Shown here: positions 50,472 through 64,000 of the stretch, piece by piece
Position numbering within the stretch: the first letter of the stretch is position 1
Layout: each line of letters begins with the position of its first letter
Assembly (NCBI RefSeq): GCF_027497195.1
Contig: NZ_CP114905.1
Coordinates: 8,410,001-8,474,000 of the forward strand
DNA: 64,000 nt
Source of the DNA: Streptomyces sp. WMMC500
Lineage (GTDB): Bacteria > Actinomycetota > Actinomycetes > Streptomycetales > Streptomycetaceae
Direction of reading: 5' to 3'
Made by a program: the position numbers and the translations under genes
The notes under the pieces: model-generated
The model's database searches: none
What the model saw: the letters and a program-made list of their open reading frames with translations, nothing else
What the model was told of the DNA's origin: nothing

Positions 50472-51797
50472 TCACACGACACCGGGGACCTGGCGGCACA
50501 GCGCGTCGATCGCCGCCACGACCCGGGCGAGTTCGGCATGGTCCGGCGTGCGTCCGTGCAGGCGCCCGAGGCGCGCGACCGCCCCGTCCCGGGGATCGGA
50601 CGACGGGACGGCGCCGGCGGGGAGATCGCCGAGGTCGACGCCGGGCAGGTGGAGCAGGCCGTCGAGACGGACGCACAGCTCCGGGCCGCCGGTCGCGGGC
50701 GCGTGCCCGGCCCCGCCGGCCGGCGGCATCAGCGTGTACTGGTACGTGACCGCCTCGAACCGCGGCGCGTCCGGCACGGGCAGCCCCAGCGCCAGCCGCA
50801 TCGCCGCCGCCACCATGTCGAAGCCCGACCCGCGCCGTACGACGTCGCCGGCGAGACCGCCGAGACGGCCGTTGACCTCGATCAACCGCGGCCCGTCCGC
50901 GGTGAGTTTCAGCTCCGTGTGCACGATGCCGTCGCTGATGTCCAGCGCCCCTATGGCGGCCTCCGCCAGGCTCTCGGCGCGCTCAGCAAGCGGCGTGTCG
51001 AGGGTGTGGGGGACGAAGGAGCCGCGTTCCCGGAACGGCTCGACCAGGGGGAACTTCCCCGTCACGCAGAGCGGCCGGCACTCCTTGCGGTGGACGGCCG
51101 TCTCGACGGAGACGTAGTCGCCCCACTGCGGCCCCGCCGCCGCGGGATCCCCCGGGAGCAGCGCCTCGACCAGCAGGTCCGCGCCGGGAGCCGCTGCCGC
51201 GCAGGCCGCGACGGCGGCGCGCGCGCCGGAGAAGCTGTCGAGCCGGTGTACGAGCCGGCCGCCGGCGCCGCGCCGCGGCTTCAGCACGGCGGGCAGGCCC
51301 ACCGCGTCCAGCGCGGCGTCGAGGTCCGCGGTGCCGGCGACCGGCGCGAACGGCAGGTCGTCCAGGCCGGCTTCGGCGAACGTCCGGCGCTGCTGCAGCT
51401 TGTCCACCAGCCTGCCGGTGACGGCGGGGGAGTGCCAGTACGGGATGTCCAGTGCCGCCGCGATCGCGGAGGTGAGCTCCATCCGGTGCTCGCTGAACGT
51501 CAGCAGCCCGTCGGGCAGGAACGTGGCGACCGCACGCGCCGCCTTCCGTGTGTCGAGACCGGTGATGTCGCACAGCGCGAACCGCCGCGTGAGCACCGGC
51601 AGCAGGTCCCGTACATGGTGCGAGGCCCGGTCCACGACGAGGAACAACTCCACGCCGCAGCAGCGTGCGGCGGCGGCGACCTCGGCGGCGTCCGCCGACC
51701 CCGCGTCGTAGAGAACCCCCACCGTCCGCTCCCCGCCGACCGTGCCCGGTCCTTCGCCCGGCGCATGCGGAGAGGACCGGGGTACCCGGCCCGTCAC
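50472..51797 (-). CDS. ATP-grasp domain protein (carboxylate-amine ligase-like)
   Basis: A 441-residue protein with an N-terminal pre-ATP-grasp domain (about residues 25-130) and an ATP-grasp domain (about 135-330): DKLQQRRTFAEAGLDDLPF, then LPAVLKPRRGAGGRLVHRL (ATP-binding Lys region), YVSVETAVH, and the metal-binding HTELKLTADGPRLIEVNGRLGG (core RLIEVNGRLGG). Such enzymes ligate amino acids, as in peptide-type antibiotics or siderophores. The likely start is a GTG at 51795-51797. It lies 26 bp after the phosphopantetheinyl transferase fusion, so both may belong to the PKS border. Confidence 0.88.
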   Translation of the reverse strand: MTGRVPRSSPHAPGEGPGTVGGERTVGVLYDAGSADAAEVAAAARCCGVELFLVVDRASHHVRDLLPVLTRRFALCDITGLDTRKAARAVATFLPDGLLTFSEHRMELTSAIAAALDIPYWHSPAVTGRLVDKLQQRRTFAEAGLDDLPFAPVAGTADLDAALDAVGLPAVLKPRRGAGGRLVHRLDSFSGARAAVAACAAAAPGADLLVEALLPGDPAAAGPQWGDYVSVETAVHRKECRPLCVTGKFPLVEPFRERGSFVPHTLDTPLAERAESLAEAAIGALDISDGIVHTELKLTADGPRLIEVNGRLGGLAGDVVRRGSGFDMVAAAMRLALGLPVPDAPRFEAVTYQYTLMPPAGGAGHAPATGGPELCVRLDGLLHLPGVDLGDLPAGAVPSSDPRDGAVARLGRLHGRTPDHAELARVVAAIDALCRQVPGVV

Positions 51798-51823
51798 GTC
51801 GTCCCGTCCCCCGCCGTCCGCAC

Positions 51824-53464
51824 CTACCCGCCGTCCCCGGAGCGCCCGCCGGCGCCCGCGGCCAGGGTCACGGCGGTGACGAGCAGGCCGCTGCGGCACA
51901 GCCAGCGGCCGCTCAGGTGCGCCAGGGGCGTGCCGTCGACGGTGGGCGCGTCGACCAGGATCCGGGCGGTGAAGGTCCCCGTTTCAGCGTCCAGGTCGAC
52001 GCGGGCCTCGTCGAAGTCCAGTTCCCTGTGGGTCAGCGGATACCAGACCTTGAAGACCGACTCCTTGGCGCAGAACAGCAGCCGGTCCCAGCAGACGCCG
52101 GGCGCGCCGCGCATCCGGGCGCGCACCTGCTCCTGCTCCTCCGGCAGCGCGATGGCCTCCAGGAGGCCGTCCTTGAGGGACTCGTTGGGCTCGGCGTCGA
52201 TGCCGACGCCGAGCACGTCGCCGCGGCGGGCCACGGCGGCGGCGCGGTAGCCCGCGCAGTGCGTCATGGAGCCGACGACCCCGGCGGGCCACTGCGGCGC
52301 GCCGCGGCGACCCGGCAGCAGGGGGGCCGGCTCGACGCCGAGCGTTTCCAGGGCGCGGCGCGCGCACTGCCGTACGGTGGCGAACTCCGCCTGCCGGTGC
52401 GGTACGGCGCGGGCGACCGCCCGCGCCTCCTCGGGGTACAGCCGCTCCGCGGGCGGCTCGGGCGGATCGGTGAACGCCTCGGCCGCGACCACCGCGCCGG
52501 GCACCAACTCCCGGAGCAGCCGGGCCGGTTCGGCCGGCCCGAGCCGCTTCGGCGCTGCCGCTGATGCCGCCGCTGCCGCCGCTGCCGCCGCTGCCGCCGC
52601 TGCCGCCGCTGCCGCCGGTGTGGCCGTCGTCGACGGGGGGAGGACCGTGCGCAGCGGCTCGCGCGGCGGGCGGCGCTTCCACTCCCGCGGGTAGCCGACC
52701 GAGACCTCGGTGAACTTCACCCCGTCGTACCAGGTGACGCGGGGGATGTGCAGATGGCCGTAGACGACGGCGGCGGCGCGGAAGCGGCGGTGCCAGTCGG
52801 CGGTCAGCGTCGTACCGCACCACTGTGCGAACTCCGGGTAGCGCAGGATGTCGGTCGGCTGGCGCACCAGCGGCCAGTGGTTGACCAGCACCGTGGGGTG
52901 CGACGGGTCGACGGCCGCGAGCCGCCGCTCGCTCAGCGCCACCCGCTCCCGGCACCAGGCGTCCCGCGAGCCGTGCGGGTCCGGATGCAGAAAGTACTCG
53001 TCGGTGCAGACGACGCCCGCCTCGTGCGCCAGGCGCAGCGACTCCTCCTTGGTCGCCGCGCCGGGCACGCGGAAGGAGTAGTCGTAGAGCACGAACAGCG
53101 GGGCGACCGTCACCGGGCCGCCCTCGCCCCGCCACACGGGGTACGGATCCTCGGGGGTCACGACGCCGAGCCCGCGGCAGACCTCGACCAGATGCCGGTA
53201 GCGCTCCGCGCCGCGCAGGGTGACCGGGTCGTCGGGGTGCGTCCACAGCTCGTGGTTGCCCGGCACCCAGACGACCTTGGCGAACCGCTCGGCGAGCAGC
53301 CCGAGGGCCCACTCGATGTCCGCGACCCGCTCGCCGACGTCACCGGCGACGATCAGCCAGTCATCGGGCGAGGCCGGGCGCAGCCCGGCGGTGATGTCGC
53401 GGTTCTCGCGGTAGGCGACGTGCAGGTCGCTGACGGCCAGCAGTCTTCCGTGCATCAGGGCCAT
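51824..53464 (-). CDS. Metallophosphoesterase fused to 4'-phosphopantetheinyl transferase
   Basis: A 546-residue fusion. Residues 1-265 are a calcineurin-like phosphoesterase with the metal ligands SDLH (Asp13, His15), GD (Asp42), GNHE (Asn70, His71), VNHW (His195) and GHLH (236-239). A linker of about 18 alanines (about residues 284-301) follows. Residues about 305-546 are a Sfp/EntD-type PPTase with GVGIDAEPNE (Mg2+ site) and WDRLLFCAKESVFKVWYP (W-x-x-KE-x-x-x-K). The PPTase half would attach phosphopantetheine to carrier domains of the nearby PKS. The phosphoesterase half could act on CoA or 3',5'-ADP by-product; that is inference. The frame is continuous, with no stop or start in the linker. 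Confidence 0.92.
   Translation of the reverse strand: MALMHGRLLAVSDLHVAYRENRDITAGLRPASPDDWLIVAGDVGERVADIEWALGLLAERFAKVVWVPGNHELWTHPDDPVTLRGAERYRHLVEVCRGLGVVTPEDPYPVWRGEGGPVTVAPLFVLYDYSFRVPGAATKEESLRLAHEAGVVCTDEYFLHPDPHGSRDAWCRERVALSERRLAAVDPSHPTVLVNHWPLVRQPTDILRYPEFAQWCGTTLTADWHRRFRAAAVVYGHLHIPRVTWYDGVKFTEVSVGYPREWKRRPPREPLRTVLPPSTTATPAAAAAAAAAAAAAAAAASAAAPKRLGPAEPARLLRELVPGAVVAAEAFTDPPEPPAERLYPEEARAVARAVPHRQAEFATVRQCARRALETLGVEPAPLLPGRRGAPQWPAGVVGSMTHCAGYRAAAVARRGDVLGVGIDAEPNESLKDGLLEAIALPEEQEQVRARMRGAPGVCWDRLLFCAKESVFKVWYPLTHRELDFDEARVDLDAETGTFTARILVDAPTVDGTPLAHLSGRWLCRSGLLVTAVTLAAGAGGRSGDGG
52555..52617. repeat. 9-bp tandem repeat encoding the poly-alanine linker
   Basis: Near-perfect copies of CCGCCGCTG (GCx codons on the minus strand), about six in a row. 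They encode the Ala run between the phosphoesterase and PPTase domains. The repeat could change copy number without breaking the frame. Confidence 0.85.
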
Positions 53465-53681
53465 TCGATCATTCGGCGACGGCGGAACAGGGGTGTCAAG
53501 GGCGTGACGGCAGATCCCGTACGGACCTGCGCCTCAGGTGTGTGCCGACAGGCTGATGCCCCCACCTAAATTCCCGCCAAAAGTCGGCCGACCAGCCGTT
53601 TCCCGGGAGCAACGAACGGCTTTCCCGGGGGAGTTGCGGGCGCGACGGGGGCCGCGCCAGACTGGATCCTCAACGTCCGTT

Positions 53682-53699
53682 GAACAGAAGTGTTCTGTT
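53682..53699. promoter_or_regulatory. Overlapping inverted repeats before the membrane protein/TetR pair
   Basis: GAACA-GAAG-TGTTC (53682-53695) overlaps a second repeat, AACAG...CTGTT (53683-53699). It lies 25 bp before the membrane-protein start. The TetR regulator encoded next is the probable binder. Confidence 0.65.
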
Positions 53700-53723
53700 T
53701 GCGAATGACAGGGAGAGCAGATC

Positions 53724-54830
53724 GTGACCACACCGGCCGCAGGGCCCCACGACGGCGCGGCGCCGTCCCCGGCGCCGACCGCACCGCCCCCGGAGGCGGG
53801 CGGCTCCGGTAACTTCGGCGTGCTGTTCGGCCCGCTGGTCGTCGGGCTCTTCCTCGTCCTCGCCTTCGCCGGGCTGATGATCCCCGGGCTGCGCAACCCC
53901 GCCCCCAGCGAGATGCCGCTCGGCCTGGCCGGCCCCGGCCCGGCCGTCGCGCAGATCGAAGCGCAGCTCGACGCGGCCGCCCCCGACGCCTTCGAGGTCA
54001 CGCGGTACGCGGACGAGGCCGAGGCCCGCACCGCCCTGCGCGACCAGGACGTGCTCGGCGCCCTCGTCGTCGGGCCGTCGCCGAAGCAGCCGCCCGCCCT
54101 GCTCGTGGCGAGCGCCGCCGGCGACGCCCCGACGACCGCGGCCACGAAGGCGTACGAGCAGCTCACCGCGAAACTCGGCACCCCGCAGCGGGTGGACGAC
54201 GTCGCGCCGCTGCCCGAGAAGGACTCCCGCGGCATCAGCGCCGTGCTGCTGTGCGTCGCCCTCACCATCGGCGCGGTGATCTTCCAGCTCGTCCTCAGCC
54301 TGGCCGCCGCCCACGTGCGGGCCTCGGCGCGGTGGCTGTCCTGCGTCTGCTACGCGGCCGTCGCCGGCCTGGCCGGAGCCGTCTTCGCCGGGCCCGTCAC
54401 CGGCACCCTGGACGGCCACTTCCCCGAACTGCTGGGCATCGCCACCCTGCTGTCGCTGACCGTCGTCGGCGTCGTCGCGGCGTGCCAGGCGCTCCTGGGG
54501 GCGCTCGGCATCGCCGTCGGCGCGCTGCTCGTCCTCCCGCTCGGCCTCGCCTCCTCCGGGGGCGTCGTCGATCCGCACTTCCAGCCCGCCTTCTACGGCG
54601 CCGTCTCGGAGTACCTGCCGATGGGCAGCACGGTCTCGCTGCTGCGCCGCGTGCTGTACTTCGACGGCAACGCCGTCGGCGGACCGCTGCTCACGCTGCT
54701 GCTGTGGGCGGGCGGCGCCTGGCTGGTCACCCTGGCGATGGAGCGGATCAGGCCCTTCCACCCGCTGATGGTCATGGTGCCCGCGTCGGCCGTCGGCCCG
54801 GCACGTACCGCCGCGGCCCGGACGGCCTGA
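53724..54830 (+). CDS. ABC-2/YhgE-like integral membrane protein
   Basis: A 368-residue membrane protein. A Pro/Ala-rich N-terminus is followed by a helix (about residues 33-55), an extracytoplasmic domain of about 130 residues, and five or six C-terminal helices (about 170-350). This is the layout of YhgE/Pip or ABC-2 permease-like proteins, which export small molecules or act in secretion. It has no ATPase of its own nearby. GGGAG precedes the GTG at 53724. Its stop overlaps the TetR start (TGATG). It may export the product of the adjacent PKS. Confidence 0.82.
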   Translation: MTTPAAGPHDGAAPSPAPTAPPPEAGGSGNFGVLFGPLVVGLFLVLAFAGLMIPGLRNPAPSEMPLGLAGPGPAVAQIEAQLDAAAPDAFEVTRYADEAEARTALRDQDVLGALVVGPSPKQPPALLVASAAGDAPTTAATKAYEQLTAKLGTPQRVDDVAPLPEKDSRGISAVLLCVALTIGAVIFQLVLSLAAAHVRASARWLSCVCYAAVAGLAGAVFAGPVTGTLDGHFPELLGIATLLSLTVVGVVAACQALLGALGIAVGALLVLPLGLASSGGVVDPHFQPAFYGAVSEYLPMGSTVSLLRRVLYFDGNAVGGPLLTLLLWAGGAWLVTLAMERIRPFHPLMVMVPASAVGPARTAAARTA

Positions 54831-55528
54831 TGGCGCGGCACCGCGAGTCCGGCGACCGGCCGGCGGCCGAGTCGCCGGAAGCCGGGCGGGACCGCCGCGA
54901 GCTGATCAAGCTCGCGGCGGTCGAGCTGTTCGCCCGCCACGGCTACCGCGGCACCACCGTGCGCGCCATCGCCGAACGCGCCGGTGTGGACCCGGCGCTG
55001 GTGATGTACCACTACGGCAGCAAGGAGAACGTCTTCTCCACGGTGATCCGGGAGACGATGCGCGCGGAGGAGCTGCTCCCCGAACTGCCCCGCCTGCTGG
55101 ACGAGGTCGCCGACACCGACAGCGCCGACGACCCCGCGGCCGACGGCACGTGTCCCGGCGGGCCCGGCAGCCGGCTGCTGCGCGGCTTCCTCACCCGCTG
55201 GGAGGACGCCACCACCCGCTCTTCGCTGCTCGTGGTCTTCCGCTCCGTGATGGAGCACCCCGAGGCGTCGCAGCTCTTCCGCGAGGTCGCCGGCGGCGAG
55301 CTGCTGCTGCCCATCGCCCGCCGCATCCCCGCCCCCGACCCGGAGCTGCGCGCCGTGCTGGTCGCCTCGCTGCTTCTCGGGCTGGTCACCGGGCGCTACG
55401 TGGTGCCGATAGAACCGCTGGCCGGGATGGATCTGGACACCGTCGTCGGCCTCTACGGCCCGTACGCCGACGACATGCTGCTCGGCCGGCTGGGCGGCTC
55501 CGCGCCGCCCGGCCGGCCGGGCGCCTGA
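54830..55528 (+). CDS. TetR-family regulator
   Basis: A 232-residue repressor. The helix-turn-helix (residues about 22-65) has ELFARHGYRGTTVRAIAERAGVDPALVMYHYGSKENVF (core VDPALVMYHYGSKE). The C-terminal domain (TetR_C_33-like) contains LVASLLLGLVTGRYVV. The ATG at 54830 overlaps the stop of the membrane-protein gene, so they are co-translated. It probably represses this operon through the inverted repeats at 53682-53699. It converges with the FAAL gene. Confidence 0.94.
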   Translation: MARHRESGDRPAAESPEAGRDRRELIKLAAVELFARHGYRGTTVRAIAERAGVDPALVMYHYGSKENVFSTVIRETMRAEELLPELPRLLDEVADTDSADDPAADGTCPGGPGSRLLRGFLTRWEDATTRSSLLVVFRSVMEHPEASQLFREVAGGELLLPIARRIPAPDPELRAVLVASLLLGLVTGRYVVPIEPLAGMDLDTVVGLYGPYADDMLLGRLGGSAPPGRPGA

Positions 55529-55574
55529 CCACGGGGGCCGGGCTCGTCGTCGCACCGGTGCCCGGGTGGTCCCG

Positions 55575-57329
55575 TCAGTGGCTCGTCGGCAGCGTGCCGT
55601 CGACGAGCGCGGCCACCACATGCCGCCGCTGGAGCTTGCCGCTCGGGGTCTTCGGCAGCGTCCCGCGCGGCACCACCTCCACCCGGTCGGGGCGCAGCCC
55701 GGTCTCGTCGGCGACTGCCCGGATGACGCCCTCGCGGATCTCGGCGACGGCGGCGGCGTCCGCGTGGCTCTTCGACTCCACCACCAGCACCAGCGCCTCC
55801 GTGCTGCGCTCCTCGTCGGGGCAGCCGACCGCGGCGATGGAGTTCGCCCGCAGGCCCTCCACCGAGGCGGCGGCCGACTCGAAGGCGTACGGGTGGTAGT
55901 TGGACCCGGCGATGATGACGACGTCCTTGATGCGGCCGGTGACGTAGGTCTGCCCGGCGTCGGTGAAGCCCTGGTCGCCGGTGTTCAGCCAGCCGTCGTC
56001 GCCCAGGACCTTCGCGGTCTCCTCGGGCTGGCGGTAGTAGCCGGACATCATCGAGGCGGTGCGCAGCAGGATCGTGCCCTGCTTGCGGTCCGGCAGGTCG
56101 GCGCCCGCGTCGTCCACCACGCGCAGCTCCATCCCCGTCAGCGGGGTGCCCGAGGAGACCAGCTCCTGCGCGTCGGCGGCGCCCGCCTCGGCCTCCACCA
56201 CCTCGCCGTCGGCGGCCAGCCGGTCGCGGCTGACGGTGAGCGTGGTCAGCGGCTCGCCGGGCACGCACATGGTCGCGGCGAGGGTGATCTCCGCCATGCC
56301 GTAGCAGGGCATCATCGAACGTTCGCGGTAGCCGTACGCGGCCATGCGCTCGGCGAACAGCCGCAGCGTGTTCGCCTGGACGACCTCCGCGCCGTTGCCG
56401 GCGACCCGCCAGGCGCTCAGGTCGAGGCCCGCCAGCTTGGCGTCGGGGATGTTCGAGGCGCACATGCGGTACGCGAAGTTGGGCGCCGAGGTGAACGTGC
56501 CCCGGTAGCGGTGCATCGCCCACAGCCACCGCTCGGGCCGTACCGCGAACGACAGCGGCGGCATGCTCGCCACCGGCAGCCCGTGCAGCAGCGGGGCGAG
56601 GTTCAGGCCGATCAGGCCCATGTCGTGGTGCATCGGCAGCCAGCTCACGATCAGGTCGCCGCCGCGGTAGCAGCGCTCGCCGATGGCGGCCGCGTTGGCG
56701 AAGACGGACTCGTGGGTCAGGGTCACGCCCCGGCTGTCGCCCGTGGTGCCGGAGGTGAACTGCAGCACCGCGATGTCGTCGGGCTTCGCCTGGGCGGCGG
56801 CCAGGTCAAGACCTCCCTCGAAGGGCGGCTCGACGATCGCCACCCCCGCCTCCTTGCAGGGGTCCGTCACGGCGTCGAGGAACTCCGGCGCGACGACCAC
56901 GGCGCGCGGCTCGGCGCGGCTGATCAGCAGCCGCAGCCGGTCGGCCCAGCGCTGCCGGCGCATCGTCGCCAGCGGCGGCTCGCTGACGAACGGGATGGCG
57001 CCCAGAAGGAAGCAGCCGTGCAGCGTGGCGTAGGCGTCGGCGCTGGTGTCCATGCACACGCCGACGCGGTCACCGCGCCGTACGCCGTGCTCCGCGAGGG
57101 TCGTCGCGGCGGCGCCCGCGCGCTCGGCCAGCTCCGCCGCGGTCAGCCGTAGGGGGTCCCCGGAGCCCTCGACGTACGCCAGCGGACGGTCCGGGTCACT
57201 GTCCGCCAGATCGAGCAGCGCCGCGCCTATCGTGGCCGCCGACGTCAGCGCGACCGGGGCCGGATCCGCTTCGGGCTGAAATCCCGCGCGGTCCTCGTGG
57301 ATTTCGTCGGTCGAAACGGCAATTGTCAT
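55575..57329 (-). CDS. Fatty acyl-AMP ligase (FAAL)
   Basis: A 584-residue adenylate-forming enzyme that activates a fatty acid as acyl-AMP for transfer to an ACP. The P-loop is FTSGTTGDSRG (residues 191-201). WLPMHHDMGLIG is the FAAL-type A-motif, YGMAEITLAATM the A5 region, LNTGDQGF A7, GRIKDVVIIAGSNYHPYAFE A8 and PKTPSGKLQRR the final Lys motif. It has no carrier domain, so it must load a discrete or adjacent ACP, most simply ACP1 of the divergent PKS. The ATG at 57327-57329 is preceded by GGGGG. A CATCAT/TTGACG promoter is visible upstream. Confidence 0.94.
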   Translation of the reverse strand: MTIAVSTDEIHEDRAGFQPEADPAPVALTSAATIGAALLDLADSDPDRPLAYVEGSGDPLRLTAAELAERAGAAATTLAEHGVRRGDRVGVCMDTSADAYATLHGCFLLGAIPFVSEPPLATMRRQRWADRLRLLISRAEPRAVVVAPEFLDAVTDPCKEAGVAIVEPPFEGGLDLAAAQAKPDDIAVLQFTSGTTGDSRGVTLTHESVFANAAAIGERCYRGGDLIVSWLPMHHDMGLIGLNLAPLLHGLPVASMPPLSFAVRPERWLWAMHRYRGTFTSAPNFAYRMCASNIPDAKLAGLDLSAWRVAGNGAEVVQANTLRLFAERMAAYGYRERSMMPCYGMAEITLAATMCVPGEPLTTLTVSRDRLAADGEVVEAEAGAADAQELVSSGTPLTGMELRVVDDAGADLPDRKQGTILLRTASMMSGYYRQPEETAKVLGDDGWLNTGDQGFTDAGQTYVTGRIKDVVIIAGSNYHPYAFESAAASVEGLRANSIAAVGCPDEERSTEALVLVVESKSHADAAAVAEIREGVIRAVADETGLRPDRVEVVPRGTLPKTPSGKLQRRHVVAALVDGTLPTSH

Positions 57330-57390
57330 TCCATACCCCCGAATTGACTGCCGCGGTCGCGGCATGAAATGGGCTGGCTGAGGTAGGGTC

Positions 57391-57420
57391 ATGATGGGCG
57401 GCGGGCCGCGGCATCGTCAA
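57391..57420 (-). promoter_or_regulatory. Candidate FAAL promoter
   Basis: Read on the minus strand, TTGACG (57420-57415) and CATCAT (57396-57391) are 18 bp apart, about 60 bp upstream of the FAAL ATG. Confidence 0.45.
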
Positions 57421-57445
57421 GTCGGGTATTTCCTGGTCGGGGCTT

Positions 57446-57458
57446 TAGCGGGCCGCTA
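57446..57458. promoter_or_regulatory. Palindrome TAGCGG-G-CCGCTA between FAAL and PKS
   Basis: A perfect 13-bp palindrome in the 262-bp divergent region. A further half-site, CCGCTAAAG (57526-57534), matches CTTTAGCGG at 57443-57451 in opposite orientation. It is a candidate operator for joint control of the FAAL and PKS genes. Confidence 0.55.
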
Positions 57459-57591
57459 GGGCACCCTTAGTCGGTCCGGTCACGATGGACTCACCAGAAT
57501 AGTGCTGCGCGGTCAGGATGCGTAGCCGCTAAAGTCCCCGCGGTCCCGTGCCGGGATTTCACCGACGCATACTGTGAAGGAACGACTCGAC

Positions 57592-64000
<6,409 letters not shown>

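Noticed and set aside
52555..52617. Frameshift hotspot that could split the phosphoesterase and PPTase genes
   Set aside because: The frame is continuous through the repeat, and both sides keep intact domains; no internal start with a ribosome binding site is seen. Left open only as a re-sequencing check.

Overview
The window is very GC-rich with dense, strongly GC3-biased genes. The gene content points to Streptomyces or a close relative: a WhiJ-type trio (XRE/DUF5753 regulator, DUF397 protein, RsbW-like ATPase), a snapalysin, an extra ClpP paralogue, MurT/GatD, secreted GH enzymes with ricin-type lectin repeats, and a TTA leucine codon confined to one regulator. I read about 57 protein genes, two of them cut by the window edges. 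I saw no rRNA, tRNA, IS element or CRISPR array.

Layout. 1-11.3 kb: partial sensor kinase, ABC-2 exporter, purB, an SGNH hydrolase, two tandem CBS/CNNM membrane proteins, a GNAT protein and a MacB-like ABC pair. 11.5-16.7 kb: biotin synthesis, with bioB-bioA-bioD plus a methyltransferase running left and bioF running right from one divergent region. 16.7-18.6 kb: the WhiJ-type trio. 18.6-23 kb: a PLP dehydratase, membrane and GNAT proteins, and a clpP/antitoxin divergent pair with GTACA operator repeats. 23.2-27.4 kb: MMPL transporter plus two-component system. 27.4-34.8 kb: PARG-like protein, PlsC acyltransferase, acyl-CoA dehydrogenase with its TetR regulator and palindromic operator, murT-gatD and a CtaG-like protein.

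34.8-43.8 kb: small proteins, a membrane protein with an HExxH motif, RraA-like and MarR-GNAT proteins, and a LacI regulator divergent from a Tat-exported GH115 alpha-glucuronidase. 44.2-49.6 kb: a secreted lytic island (snapalysin, GH64 and GH16 beta-1,3-glucanases, GH18 chitinase) whose promoters carry dre-like TGGT-N4-ACCA boxes and GAGAGCGCTCTC-type palindromes. Together these enzymes could dismantle fungal cell walls.

50.4 kb to the right edge looks like the border of a biosynthetic gene cluster: an ATP-grasp protein, a metallophosphoesterase/4'-phosphopantetheinyl transferase fusion with a poly-alanine linker, an ABC-2-like membrane protein with a TetR regulator, a fatty acyl-AMP ligase, and a giant PKS open at the right edge. 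The PKS reads AT-ACP-KS-ACP-KS-ACP-(start of KR). Its AT is of the discrete trans-AT type but is fused at the N-terminus, and its two KS modules have no in-line AT. The likely working model is that the FAAL primes the first ACP, the N-terminal AT malonylates the AT-less modules, and the PPTase half of the fusion activates the ACPs. This PKS/FAAL/PPTase region is the best candidate for something undescribed.
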